DNA of 64,000 nucleotides from Methanothrix sp. (GTDB lineage Archaea > Halobacteriota > Methanosarcinia > Methanotrichales > Methanotrichaceae), in the NCBI GenBank assembly GCA_029907715.1, contig JARYLI010000005.1, positions 79,349-143,348 on the forward strand, in the 5' to 3' direction. The notes under the pieces are model-generated. The model did not search any database. It was not told the DNA's origin and saw only the letters and a list, made by a program, of their open reading frames with translations. The translations under genes and the position numbers were made by a program. This document shows, in pieces, positions 31,802-40,152 of the stretch (its first letter is position 1; each line of letters opens with the position of its first letter).

Positions 31802-32214
31802 CGCAGCCTCTTCATGGATCCGATCGCGTTTATGCCGTATTCCAGGATCGAGGGGTAGATGCCGGGCCCGAACTCCATGTCATACGGGCTCTGGAAGTTC
31901 GGCTCTCTGTAAAGACGCCAGACGCCACTCAGCACGACCATCGATCTGGGCGTCGCGTTGAATGCGCTGTCCGCTCCGACATCGGAATCAAGCTCGAATA
32001 TGTGCTTGTGGGCGCCCCTCTGGTTCGCCTCCGCGAAGAGCACAGCCTCCGACGGCCCGCCTGTGCCGGCTGCGCCAGATCCTCCCACCATGCTCTGCAG
32101 GTCGGATACACCAGGACCAAAGCTGCCCGGCATCATTATGTTCCGCTGCGCGCTGACGCATAAAAGGCCGATCAGGACTGCCACGCAGAAAGTAAGCAAT
32201 ATTTTGTTTTTCAT
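31798..32214 (-). CDS. Secreted beta/gamma-crystallin-like protein (M-crystallin type)
   Basis: A signal peptide (KILLTFCVAVLIGLLCVSA) is followed by about 45 low-complexity residues and then an 85-residue double Greek-key domain. The first motif runs from AVLFAEANQRGAHKHIFELD to the VVLSGVW linker. The second is WRLYREPNFQSPYDMEFGPG then YPSILEYGI. The linker W and the LYxxxNF and GPGxYxS patterns match M-crystallin of Methanosarcina as I remember it. The calcium-binding NDxxSS-type segments are weak here (NATPRS and NAIGSM). A strong GGTGGTGAT site precedes the ATG. Predicted to be exported and possibly calcium-binding. Confidence 0.75.
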   Translation of the reverse strand: MKNKILLTFCVAVLIGLLCVSAQRNIMMPGSFGPGVSDLQSMVGGSGAAGTGGPSEAVLFAEANQRGAHKHIFELDSDVGADSAFNATPRSMVVLSGVWRLYREPNFQSPYDMEFGPGIYPSILEYGINAIGSMKRLR

Positions 32215-32335
32215 ATTATTATCACCACCCTCTCGAAGAATTTCTTTTTTTATTCAGTCATACATTTTCTGGAGAGATATTGCGATAGAGGATATATTAA
32301 TATCGTTTGAGTGTTTTGCGGGTTCGTGTGCTCTC

Positions 32336-32420
32336 ATCAGATCAACAGCATGTGAGCCACAGGGTTTATGAGGTATCCTGCCGTTGATCGGCGATTCCTG
32401 AGATGCGTTGAATGGATCGA
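32336..32420. repeat. Dispersed intergenic repeat, copy B (partner at 9561-9640)
   Basis: It shares AGATCAACAGCATGTG, TTTATGAGGTATCCTG and GATCGGCGATTCCTGAGATG with the copy at 9561-9640, at roughly 80 percent identity by eye. It lies in a large gap between the crystallin-like gene and DUF1699. Confidence 0.65.
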
Positions 32421-33114
32421 GCACACGAACTTTTGCGGAGGATTCCGGGAAGGGAGATCCCTGGATGGATGTGAACGAACTCTCCAAAACCCGCATGCGA
32501 CCGTAGAGGCGTACCGGGATGATGGGGTCTTTGGTTGTGTTCCAGCCAGAGACGAATCTGCACAGTGAGTTCAGGTCATGATCCACTGAAACAGCTCCCG
32601 GACGGTCTTCTGGAAGGGAGGGGGACTGCGTCTCTGCACTCCTGCTGTAGTTTTGAGGCGACTTCAGATTCGCGGAGGATCTCGCCAGGAATGCCGGCTC
32701 CACGCACTTCTTCAGCTCCTGCGACCCTCAAGAACGAGGATTTCTGCCTTCGATACGATTCGCTCGCTGAAGCCACAGGGTGCAGTCGGGAGCTTTTGAC
32801 GTCCTCAGACAATGCCAAAAGCGTTTGAGGTCTTCGATGAACAATTTGCGTGATCTTCTGCCTCAAATATCATACGGATGCAGGTCGTGGGCCTTGATCG
32901 AACGGGGTTTCGGGAACCAGCATGCACTGGCAATGCACCATAGATCACACGAGGCAGCATTCAGCTCATCTCAATGGTATGCGTGGATGCGTCATATACC
33001 ACTCTTAAGATCTATTCTCACTTATTCTTGGCAGGCCAAAAATACGTGCGATATATGCAGATTCAGTTTCTACTTATAGAATATCAGTTTCTTGACTACT
33101 ACAATTACCATTAT

Positions 33115-33128
33115 CTATATATATTTTA
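33115..33128 (+). promoter_or_regulatory. TATA-like promoter element of the DUF1699 gene
   Basis: CTATATATATTTTA lies about 20-30 bases before ATG 33147. With usual archaeal spacing, transcription would start almost at the ATG, implying a very short or absent leader. Confidence 0.5.
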
Positions 33129-33146
33129 ACATCATTGTTTCTAATC

Positions 33147-33554
33147 ATGAGATTAAGGGTTGTGAGCTCTAAGAAGGAGATACCAGACCTGAACCGGAAC
33201 GAGCAGGTCGTCCATCTCGCATTCAGGGCCTCCAACATGGACGTCATGAACCTGGTCAGGACGTGCCCGCGGCTCAAGGCAGTTCAGATTCCTCCATCTT
33301 ACTATCAGACGATGTCGAAGGCAGCGCAGCAGTTCCTGGAGCTTCAGGGGATAGAGATCCTCAAGGGCGACGTCTGGGGCCATCGCAAGGACATAGACGA
33401 GTACTACTCCGTGAGCGAGAAGGTCATAGATCGAATAGCCTCGCTCATGGCTGAGGGCTACAGCATCGATGAGACTGTGAAAAAGGTGCATCGCGAGACG
33501 AAACTCTCCGAGGACCTAATACGCTATCTCCTGAAGGAGCAGGTGATGGCCTGA
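33147..33554 (+). CDS. DUF1699 family protein (methanogen)
   Basis: The 135 residues begin MRLRVVSSKKEIPDLNRNEQ and continue VHLAFRASNMDVMNLVRTCPRL and IQIPPSYYQTMSKAAQQFLE-like sequence, matching DUF1699 as remembered from methanogen genomes. The C terminus carries a helix-turn-helix-like segment (SIDETVKKVHRETKLSEDLI). Function unknown; a regulatory role is possible from the HTH-like end. The frame opens earlier, at 33135, but ATG 33147 matches the family. Confidence 0.8.
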   Translation: MRLRVVSSKKEIPDLNRNEQVVHLAFRASNMDVMNLVRTCPRLKAVQIPPSYYQTMSKAAQQFLELQGIEILKGDVWGHRKDIDEYYSVSEKVIDRIASLMAEGYSIDETVKKVHRETKLSEDLIRYLLKEQVMA

Positions 33555-33600
33555 GCGGGCCACCACCATAGTTTTATTTCTTGAAGTGAAATTCCCGCTC

Positions 33601-34092
33601 ATGGAGCTGGAGCGCCTGATCAGGGACTTTCTGGTGCGATCCCGGCGCGACCTCAGAGCGCAGCTCGAGGCCAAGTATGGTCTGGATCCCGATGAGATCG
33701 ATGAGATTCTTGATCGCATGATTCAGAGGGTTTACGGGCCCGCGCTCAGCCTCGCAGAGAGCCTGAAGCACGGCCGCGTCGCGCTCTTCGTGGAGCGGGA
33801 AGGCTGCCCGGTATGCAGGGATGCCGCGCCAGAGCTGGAGCGTTTCCTAAATGACCACCCGGATTTCCGCTGCATCAGGCTTGAGTACTCAAAACCAGAG
33901 GGTCTCATCTACCACATCCTGCACCAGGAGGAGAGCGGCAGGCTTCCGCTTGTCGCTTTGGTATCAGACGGCACCGTGATGATGCTCGAGACAGGCAGCG
34001 CCAGATCGTTCGCGGAGTATGAGCACGCAGCGAAATGCGAGGGCCTGTGCGAGGTCAGAACGCCTGGCAGGTCAGTCGGTCACAGAGTTTAG
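33601..34092 (+). CDS. Thioredoxin-fold protein with N-terminal helical domain
   Basis: The first 55 residues are charged and helical (ELERLIRDFLVRSRRDLRAQ and KYGLDPDEIDEILDRMIQ), and then a thioredoxin-like strand leads to the redox pair EGCPVCRDAAPELERFL near residue 70. A later RLPLVALVSDGTV supplies the cis-proline position. It may be a reductase or a thiol-based sensor. GTG 33586 could add five residues. It lies between DUF1699 and tpiA; partners are not known. Confidence 0.7.
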   Translation: MELERLIRDFLVRSRRDLRAQLEAKYGLDPDEIDEILDRMIQRVYGPALSLAESLKHGRVALFVEREGCPVCRDAAPELERFLNDHPDFRCIRLEYSKPEGLIYHILHQEESGRLPLVALVSDGTVMMLETGSARSFAEYEHAAKCEGLCEVRTPGRSVGHRV

Positions 34093-34104
34093 GTGGGAGG
34101 GGCT

Positions 34105-34767
34105 TTGACGCTGATAGTTCTCAACTTCAAGACCTACAGGGAGGCGACAGGAGATTCGGCTGTCGCCCTCTCAAAGATATGTGAGAGCGTAGCATCTGAG
34201 TATGGTGTTGATATCGCGGTTGCGCCGCAGGTCGCTGATATAAGAGCGGTTGCAGCCGCTGTGAGCATACCGGTTTATGCGCAGCACGTCGATGGCGTCG
34301 GCTTCGGCAGCTTCACAGGGCATATCACGGCTGCCTCCGTGAAGGCGGCAGGAGCATCAGGCTCTCTCATAAACCATTCGGAGCGCCGGCTCAGGCTTGC
34401 TGACATCGAGGCATCTCTCAGGGCATGCCGAGCAGAGGGTCTCAGGTCGATAATATGCACGAACAACGTCGCAACAACAAGGGCAGCTGCAGCCCTGCAG
34501 CCGGATTATGTCGCTGTGGAGCCGCCAGAGCTCATAGGCTCCGGGATACCCGTCTCCAAGGCAGATCCTGAGGTCGTCAGGGGCTCGGTCGAGGCTGTCA
34601 GGGCCATAGAGAAAGATGTCGGGGTGCTCTGCGGCGCAGGAATCACCCACGGCGATGATCTCAGAGCAGCTCTTGAGCTCGGTGCTGTGGGCGTGCTTCT
34701 GGCCTCGGGGATCGTGAAGGCGAAGGACCAGCGTAAGGCGCTCGAGGATCTGGTAACCGGGGTTTGA
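34105..34767 (+). CDS. tpiA: Triosephosphate isomerase, archaeal type
   Basis: The enzyme interconverts dihydroxyacetone phosphate and glyceraldehyde 3-phosphate. At about 220 residues it is the short archaeal form. Marks are NFKTY near the start, the catalytic histidine in NHSERR, the glutamate loop VEPPELIGSG, and the phosphate loop GAGI. TTG 34105 follows GGGAGGGG and fits the family start (TLIVLNFKTY); the GTG at 34093 has no such site. Confidence 0.95.
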   Translation: MTLIVLNFKTYREATGDSAVALSKICESVASEYGVDIAVAPQVADIRAVAAAVSIPVYAQHVDGVGFGSFTGHITAASVKAAGASGSLINHSERRLRLADIEASLRACRAEGLRSIICTNNVATTRAAAALQPDYVAVEPPELIGSGIPVSKADPEVVRGSVEAVRAIEKDVGVLCGAGITHGDDLRAALELGAVGVLLASGIVKAKDQRKALEDLVTGV

Positions 34768-34771
34768 GATC

Positions 34772-35044
34772 ATGACCATATGCGTTCGCGTCAGGGTCTC
34801 AGGAAGGGTTCAGGGCGTCGGCTATAGGTACTACACCACAACCCACGCCAAAGCGCTTGGAGTTAAGGGCTGGATAAGAAACCTCCCCGGCGGTGGCGTT
34901 GAGGCTGTGCTTGAGGGGGAGCGGAAGAGCGTCGGCGAGCTTCTCGGCCTGATGAAATCAGGGCCATCTGGCGCGATGGTCTCTGGAATGGAGATCGCGG
35001 AGCTCGAGTGCAAGGGGTATGATGATTTCAGGATAATCTACTGA
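34772..35044 (+). CDS. acyP: Acylphosphatase
   Basis: This 90-residue enzyme hydrolyses acylphosphates such as 1,3-bisphosphoglycerate. The catalytic arginine is in GRVQGVGYRYY and the asparagine in GWIRNLPGGGVEAV. It follows tpiA by four bases, so both may serve triose metabolism. Confidence 0.93.
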   Translation: MTICVRVRVSGRVQGVGYRYYTTTHAKALGVKGWIRNLPGGGVEAVLEGERKSVGELLGLMKSGPSGAMVSGMEIAELECKGYDDFRIIY

Positions 35045-35242
35045 ATGCAGGGGTGGAGTCGATTGATCACTGTCAACAGATATGTTTGCGGATACTGCGG
35101 CGCATGTGTCGGCGTCTGCCCTGTCTGCGCCCTGGAGCTCGTGGAGGCATGGCTTGAGGTCTCTGATGGATGCATAGAGTGCGGCAGGTGCGTCAAGCTC
35201 TGCCCAACCGGAGCGCTCAGTCTCGAGGAGGCTCAGGGATGA
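35045..35242 (+). CDS. Small ferredoxin with two [4Fe-4S] clusters
   Basis: The 65 residues carry two cluster motifs, [16 protein letters not shown] and [16 protein letters not shown]. It starts directly after the acyP stop and its stop overlaps the geranylgeranyl reductase ATG by 4 bases. It is the natural electron donor candidate for that reductase, as in other methanogens. Confidence 0.9.
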   Translation: MQGWSRLITVNRYVCGYCGACVGVCPVCALELVEAWLEVSDGCIECGRCVKLCPTGALSLEEAQG

Positions 35243-36414
35243 GGTGTGATGTTGTTGTCGTTGGCGCTGGCCCTGGCGGATCGATGGCTGCGAAGACAGC
35301 TGCAGAGAGGGGCCTGAAGGTCGTTCTCATGGAGAAGCGGCAGGAGATCGGGGATCCGGTGAGGTGCGCTGAGGGGGTCAGCAAGTCGCGCCTTAGCAGT
35401 ATGATCAAACCTGATCCGAGATGGATAGCAGCAGAGGTGAAGGGGGCGCGCCTCTACGCCCCGGATGGCTCCAGCATTGTCATGTCCGAGGATAAATCCG
35501 GGGATGAAGTTGGGTACGTGCTGGAGCGCAAGATCTTCGACCGCGCGCTGGCGATGGACGCAGCCCGTGCAGGCGCGAAGGTGATGGTCAAGACCAGGGC
35601 CCTTGACCTGATAAGAACGGATGGAGCTGTGAAAGGCGTCAGGGCCATGCGGTATGGAGAGGTCATCGATATAGAGGCCGATGTCGTCATAGGCGCGGAT
35701 GGGGTCGAGTCGAAGGTGGGGAGATGGGCCGGCATAGACACATCACTCAAACCCGGCGACATCGAGGTTTGCGCGCAGTTTCTGCTCTACGACAAGAACA
35801 TCGACAACGAGTACTGCGAGTTCTTCCTGGGAAATGAGCTGGCGCCCGGGGGATACGTCTGGTCGTTCCCGAAGGGGGAGCACCTGGCGAACGTCGGTCT
35901 TGGCGTGATCGGATCGAGATCAGAGCCCGGAGCGCCCGTGAAGCTCCTCAGGAGGTTTGTTGAGAAGAGGATGCCTGAGGCGAGGATCGTGGAGATGGTC
36001 GTCGGCGGCGTACCGGTCTCGGGTCCGATCGAGAGGACCATCGCCGATGGTGTAATGCTGGTCGGAGATGCCGCGCGCCAGTCTGACCCGATAACAGGAG
36101 GAGGCATACTCAACGCGATGGAGGCAGGGATAATTGCAGGCGAGGTTGTCTCTGAGGCAGTCTCCAGCGGTGACACCGGAGTCGAGGGGCTCATGGCCTA
36201 TGAGAAGCGCTGGCGGGAGAGCATAGGAAAGCAGATAGCCAGACACCTCGATCTCAAGGAGTTCTTCATCAGGCTGAGCGATGAGGACCTGAACAATCTC
36301 ATGCACTCGATCCAGTCTGAGGATGTCTCCAAGATGGATCTCAGGGGCATGCTCAGGGTGCTGATCCGCCTGAACCCGAAGATGCTTTGGGAGCTGAGGC
36401 ATCTCGTGATGTAG
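35239..36414 (+). CDS. Digeranylgeranylglycerophospholipid reductase (geranylgeranyl reductase)
   Basis: This flavoprotein saturates the double bonds of archaeal ether-lipid chains. The FAD-binding loop [20 protein letters not shown] opens the protein, [10 protein letters not shown] is the conserved PxxYxW/YC-type segment, and [15 protein letters not shown] closes the FAD site. From ATG 35239 there are 391 residues, the family length. The overlap with the ferredoxin gene suggests a reduction partner. Confidence 0.93.
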   Translation: MRCDVVVVGAGPGGSMAAKTAAERGLKVVLMEKRQEIGDPVRCAEGVSKSRLSSMIKPDPRWIAAEVKGARLYAPDGSSIVMSEDKSGDEVGYVLERKIFDRALAMDAARAGAKVMVKTRALDLIRTDGAVKGVRAMRYGEVIDIEADVVIGADGVESKVGRWAGIDTSLKPGDIEVCAQFLLYDKNIDNEYCEFFLGNELAPGGYVWSFPKGEHLANVGLGVIGSRSEPGAPVKLLRRFVEKRMPEARIVEMVVGGVPVSGPIERTIADGVMLVGDAARQSDPITGGGILNAMEAGIIAGEVVSEAVSSGDTGVEGLMAYEKRWRESIGKQIARHLDLKEFFIRLSDEDLNNLMHSIQSEDVSKMDLRGMLRVLIRLNPKMLWELRHLVM

Positions 36415-36521
36415 ATTGGCTGACTGCATCATGGAGTAGGTCGCAGACGTCTGGAATGTGAACCTCGGATCTCCAGCTGCAGATGCTGCTCCTCTGCGCG
36501 TGATCTATCACTGCGAGGAGA

Positions 36522-36986
36522 TCAGCTCAGCACCCTTGCGGATATTATCACCACGTCCTCAACGGGTCTGTCATCGGCGTCGGTCCTGACGCTTCCTATT
36601 TTATCAACCACATCCATTCCCTCGACGACCTTCCCGAAGACGGGGTGCATTCTGTCCAGGTAGTTGTTGTTCACCAGGTTTATGAAGAACTGGCTGCCAC
36701 CTGTGTTCGGTCCTGCGTTCGCCATGGCCACTGTCCCGCGGTCGTTCCTGTTGTGCCTGGAGAACTCATCAGGGATTGTATAACCAGGACCGCCATAGCC
36801 AGTGCCTGTCGGGTCTCCTGTCTGCACCATGAACCCTGCAATCACCCTGTGGAATATCACGCCATCGTAGAAGCCACGCTCAACGAGCTTCAGAAAGTTC
36901 CCCGCTGTTATGGGCATGTCATCGTAAAGCTCGATCACCACATCCCCCATGGATGTCTTTAAAAGCACCCTGCGATTAACGGCCAT
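36522..36986 (-). CDS. Peptidyl-prolyl cis-trans isomerase, cyclophilin type
   Basis: The 154 residues match single-domain cyclophilins: the catalytic arginine in VIFHRVIAGFMVQTGDPTGTG, FSRHNRNDRGTVAMAN, GGSQFFI and HPVFGKVVEGMDVVDKI. It aids protein folding in the cytoplasm. A TATA-like TTTTATATTTC on the minus strand lies about 25 bases before the ATG, implying a leaderless transcript. Confidence 0.95.
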   Translation of the reverse strand: MAVNRRVLLKTSMGDVVIELYDDMPITAGNFLKLVERGFYDGVIFHRVIAGFMVQTGDPTGTGYGGPGYTIPDEFSRHNRNDRGTVAMANAGPNTGGSQFFINLVNNNYLDRMHPVFGKVVEGMDVVDKIGSVRTDADDRPVEDVVIISARVLS

Positions 36987-37007
36987 GGGTTTTGGTATGA
37001 GGATATG

Positions 37008-37020
37008 AAATATAAAAGTG
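37008..37020 (-). promoter_or_regulatory. TATA-like promoter of the cyclophilin gene
   Basis: The minus strand reads CACTTTTATATTT, 22-34 bases ahead of ATG 36986, matching archaeal TATA spacing for a transcript starting at or next to the start codon. Confidence 0.5.
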
Positions 37021-37039
37021 ATGCGTGCAGTAAAGCCAG

Positions 37040-37111
37040 TGCGGCTGCCGGGATTCGAACCCGGGTTACGAGCTTGGGAAGCTCATGTCATAACCACTGG
37101 ACCACAGCCGC
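37040..37111 (-). tRNA. tRNA-Gly (anticodon CCC)
   Basis: On the minus strand GCGGCTG pairs with CAGCCGC. The D arm is TCCAGTGGTTATGA-like, the anticodon stem TGAGC/GCTCG encloses TTCCCAA with anticodon CCC, and the T arm is CCGGG-TTCGAAT-CCCGG. The discriminator is A and no CCA is encoded. No intron. Confidence 0.95.
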
Positions 37112-37134
37112 ACAGTGGAGTAAAATGCACGAGA

Positions 37135-37145
37135 GCTATTAAATC
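37135..37145 (-). promoter_or_regulatory. TATA-like promoter of tRNA-Gly
   Basis: The minus strand reads GATTTAATAGC about 25-35 bases before the first tRNA base, as expected for an archaeal tRNA promoter. Confidence 0.55.
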
Positions 37146-37176
37146 TTGTGCCTTGCATCTGCGGTACGTGGGAGTG

Positions 37177-37357
37177 AGGAATTAAGATCCCAACGGACCC
37201 ACCATTGTATGGCGTGCTCAAAATTGAGGACATGCCGGTGCTCCGGCGGATCGATAATCTCGCAGAGGATGCAGAGCTGGTTGACTTTGGTCTGCCAGAG
37301 CTCGCCTCTCCGACGATTCAACCACATGGATCCATAAGTGAGATGTGTGGTATGTGA
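37177..37357 (+). pseudogene. Possible small gene or gene-end remnant
   Basis: One frame reads YGVLKIEDMPVLRRIDNLAE, then DAELVDFGLPELASP and ends SEMCGM before TGA 37355-37357. The composition looks coding and it starts behind an in-frame TGA with only TTG 37205 or GTG 37214 as starts. No family is recognised. It could be a remnant or a short real protein. Confidence 0.3.
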
Positions 37358-37399
37358 GCGGTCTGGCGGCACTGCATGCCTCCTTAAAGGTGTGATCTG

Positions 37400-37475
37400 G
37401 CAAGGAGGTGGCGGGCCTGTTGGGTGGAGGACTGCCCCGGCCCGCCGCTGTTAAAACCTGTCGCCTCCACGGATA
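37400..37475 (+). ncRNA. GC-rich hairpin region (candidate structured RNA)
   Basis: GTGGCGGGCC (37408-37417) can pair with GGCCCGCCGC (37439-37448), a ten-pair stem with one wobble around a 21-base loop. An outer GGAGG (37404-37408) may pair with CCTCC near 37473. It lies 120-190 bases ahead of the beta-helix gene. It could be a small RNA or a leader structure. No known family was recognised. Confidence 0.4.
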
Positions 37476-37597
37476 CGTTTTTGTAATATTATTTAAAGCT
37501 TTCGTAACAAGACATCTCATCCTGACGGAGGATATGTAGACAAGCCCCGGCGAAACTATATCACCCTGCAGGTTGATATGCATATGGAGGAGTTCCT

Positions 37598-39658
37598 GTG
37601 AGCCTGTGGCGGGCTGTACTGATTGCGTCTCTGATGGTCTTAATAGTATCAGCATCCAGTGCCAGGACTCTTGTCGTGGACCAGCAGAAGACCGGAGCGA
37701 TCAGAAGCGTGAACGCGGCGATCGCAAATGCGCAGAACGGTGACGAGATACTTGTCATGGAGGGATACTACAGGGAGAGCGTTGAGATCAACAAGCTGGT
37801 ATCCATAAAAGGATACGGCGCCACCATCGACGGCATGGGCCGTACGGTCTTCCGGATGATCTCCCACGGGAGCAGCATATCCAACCTGACGATCCTCGGA
37901 AGCGGCAGGGATCCAGCAGTTGTGATTGAGGGATACGCATCCGTGAGCGGCTGCAACATCAAAAACTCCTCCACAGGAATCGCAGCATACAGAGGATTGA
38001 TATCGAACAACACCATCACAGCCACAGCATACGGGATAAGGCTGAACGGCTCCGCGATCGTCGAGAAGAACAGGATATCAGGACCGCTGGGAGCCGGCAT
38101 AGAGGTGAGATGCAACGATTCCATGATCGCCGGCAACACTGTGACCTCTGCGGGAAATGCGATGGATGTAACAGGACACAACAACACCATTGTTCTCAAC
38201 AACCTCTCCTCATCGAACATAGGCATACGCCTGAAGTCGGCGAAGAGCAACATGATAAAAAACAACACCTGCGAGAGCAACAGGATCGCTGGGGTCTATC
38301 TGGAGGACTCTGAGAAGAACAGCATATCCTCGAACAGGCTTCTCCTCAACGGCAATGGTCTCCTCATGAAATCCTCATCCGGGAACATGATAACCGGTAA
38401 TATCGTGGAGAAGAACGAGTACGGGATATCTATGAAGGGCTCGGGCGGCAACCTGTTCAGGGAAAACCTGCTGAGCTCCAACAAATACAACTTGAGAATA
38501 GAGGCCGGCAACCTGGGCGATCTCAGGCTCATATCGGACCCGAGGGCCAGGATGGATGACAACTCCTTCAACCAGAGCATTGACGAATCGAACAGGATAG
38601 ACGGCAGGCCGGTTCTCTATCTGGTCGGTGCCCGCAACGTTTCCATAAATAAGAGCTGCGGGTTCATAGGTCTCATAGACTGCGAGAATATCACTGTGAG
38701 AAACCAGAGCATATCGAACAGCAGCGCAGCCATCATGCTCGTTGGTGTCATCGACTCCAGAATCTTGGACTGCGTGCTCTCCAGAAGCGAGATGGGATTG
38801 TCGATACTGGACTCGAGAGACTGTCTGGTGGAGAACACAACCGCGGAGGCCTGCGGGATAGGCTTCTGGTTCGGTCGCTCGCAGGATATCCTTGTGAGAA
38901 GGAGCGCGGCGCTGGACTGCATGGAGAGCGGATTCAGGCTGGAGGGCGACAGGAGGTCGAGGATAACAGATTCGCGGGCAGAGAACTGCACTGCCGGTAT
39001 GCATCTGCTTGATGCCCTCTCCTCTGAGATCGGTCGCTCGAGGATCCTCTCGAACAGAGATGATGGAATAAGGCTTGTGAGGTCGCACAGATCAACATTG
39101 AATGAGAATGAGGTGACAGGAAACAGCAACGGCATAGCAATCGCAGGCTCAAATCAGTGCGTTCTCGCGATGAACAACGCGAGCGCCAACGAGATAGGAA
39201 TGAGGATCGAGCAGCTCTCTGGAGGATCTGCGGTTGACAATACCGCTCTCCGGAACAGGGAGGGGATCTTCGTGAACGGGGTGCGTGGATTCCAGTTCAT
39301 CGGCAACAACATAAGCATGAACGAGAGGTTCGGCATGCGAATGGGAAGCAGCTCAGGATGCAACATAAGCGATAACAGGTTTATGGGCAACGGCATGGTC
39401 GGTCTGAGCCTGACCGACTGCAGCGATAACAGAATCTACCATAACAGCTTCATCGATAACGGTTCAATCTTCGGACAGAACGCCGTGGACAACGGAAGCA
39501 ACCTCTGGGACATGGGTCCGGTCATCGGCGGAAACTACTGGTCGGATCACCAGGTGAGTGGAAATCCTGGAGACTCCCCGAAGAGCGTGCCATCGAGGGG
39601 CGTGGACCGCTATCCATTCGAGAGGGATAAAGGATGGAGATCAGCTGCTCTGTCCTGA
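37598..39658 (+). CDS. Secreted right-handed beta-helix (NosD-like) repeat protein
   Basis: The start is GTG 37598 with a signal peptide (AVLIASLMVLIVSASSA). The rest of the 686 residues is built of roughly 22-residue beta-helix turns rich in Asn, Ser, Gly and Ile, with repeated GNxIxxNxxGI patterns such as SSGNMITGNIVEKNEYGI. A final segment, VIGGNYWSDH, is typical of archaeal NosD/PbH1 surface proteins. There is no clear C-terminal anchor. It is probably a cell-surface or envelope protein that binds carbohydrate or metals; the ligand is unknown. Confidence 0.88.
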   Translation: MSLWRAVLIASLMVLIVSASSARTLVVDQQKTGAIRSVNAAIANAQNGDEILVMEGYYRESVEINKLVSIKGYGATIDGMGRTVFRMISHGSSISNLTILGSGRDPAVVIEGYASVSGCNIKNSSTGIAAYRGLISNNTITATAYGIRLNGSAIVEKNRISGPLGAGIEVRCNDSMIAGNTVTSAGNAMDVTGHNNTIVLNNLSSSNIGIRLKSAKSNMIKNNTCESNRIAGVYLEDSEKNSISSNRLLLNGNGLLMKSSSGNMITGNIVEKNEYGISMKGSGGNLFRENLLSSNKYNLRIEAGNLGDLRLISDPRARMDDNSFNQSIDESNRIDGRPVLYLVGARNVSINKSCGFIGLIDCENITVRNQSISNSSAAIMLVGVIDSRILDCVLSRSEMGLSILDSRDCLVENTTAEACGIGFWFGRSQDILVRRSAALDCMESGFRLEGDRRSRITDSRAENCTAGMHLLDALSSEIGRSRILSNRDDGIRLVRSHRSTLNENEVTGNSNGIAIAGSNQCVLAMNNASANEIGMRIEQLSGGSAVDNTALRNREGIFVNGVRGFQFIGNNISMNERFGMRMGSSSGCNISDNRFMGNGMVGLSLTDCSDNRIYHNSFIDNGSIFGQNAVDNGSNLWDMGPVIGGNYWSDHQVSGNPGDSPKSVPSRGVDRYPFERDKGWRSAALS

Positions 39659-39684
39659 GAGGTTCACCTCAGGCAGGAGGGAGC

Positions 39685-40152
39685 ATGTGCCAGGATATGG
39701 ATCCGATGGATATCGCGCTGCTCAGGGCCTTGCAGGATGGGATACCACTTGTCCCCCATCCATTCAGAGAGCTCGGGGAGAGGCTCGGGCTTGATGAGGA
39801 GACTGTGATATCAAGACTCAGATCTCTCCGCGAATCCGGGGTGGTGAGGAGGTTCGCGGCCACCATAGGCCACAGGGCGCTCGGGATAGTCGCGAACGCG
39901 ATGATAGTCTGGAGGGTCGAGGGTGACATCGAAAGGATTGGGGGCATAATGGCTTCGTTCGAGGAGGTCACCCACTGCTACCAGAGGGCAACATGCGATG
40001 AGTGGCCATACAACCTCTACACCGTCGTCCACTCGAGAAGCAGGGAGGAGTGCGAGGAGATCGCATCCAGAATATCTGAGGCCACCGGCGTGAAGGACTA
40101 CAGAATACTCTTCAGCGAGAGGGAGTACAAGAAGACGAGCGCGAGGATATGA
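39685..40152 (+). CDS. ahbB: Siroheme decarboxylase subunit B (Lrp/AsnC-like)
   Basis: AhbA and AhbB together remove two carboxyl groups from siroheme in the archaeal route to heme. The protein has an Lrp-type HTH at residues 5-60 (LVPHPFRELGERLGLDEETV, then ISRLRSLRESGVVRRF), and the ligand domain carries THCYQRATCDEWPYNLYTVVHS, the CYxR-WPYNLY pattern of AhbB. ATG 39685 follows AGGAGGGAGC; 39634 would add 17 unlike residues. AhbA is not seen next to it. The neighbours are siroheme and early tetrapyrrole genes. Confidence 0.85.
   Translation: MCQDMDPMDIALLRALQDGIPLVPHPFRELGERLGLDEETVISRLRSLRESGVVRRFAATIGHRALGIVANAMIVWRVEGDIERIGGIMASFEEVTHCYQRATCDEWPYNLYTVVHSRSREECEEIASRISEATGVKDYRILFSEREYKKTSARI

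Larger units (their letters stand above)
32215..33146. other. 930-bp gap with a repeat copy, no supported gene
   Basis: Several overlapping open frames of 60-150 codons occur on both strands between 32254 and 32866, but none has a domain or good start. The stretch 32336-32420 repeats 9561-9640. The last 150 bases become AT-rich and end in a TATA-like CTATATATATTTTA at 33115-33128, just before the next gene. Confidence 0.5.

Noticed and set aside
32254..32866. Overlapping open frames of 60-150 codons in the gap after the crystallin-like gene
   Set aside because: No domain, no start site, and part of the sequence is a repeat found elsewhere between genes.
34228..34242. ATAAGAGCG-like string inside tpiA, and CGCTCTTAT strings in purF (48046) and the wHTH gene (13378)
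   Set aside because: They lie in coding regions without the rest of the element or the second end; they are chance matches to the MITE termini.
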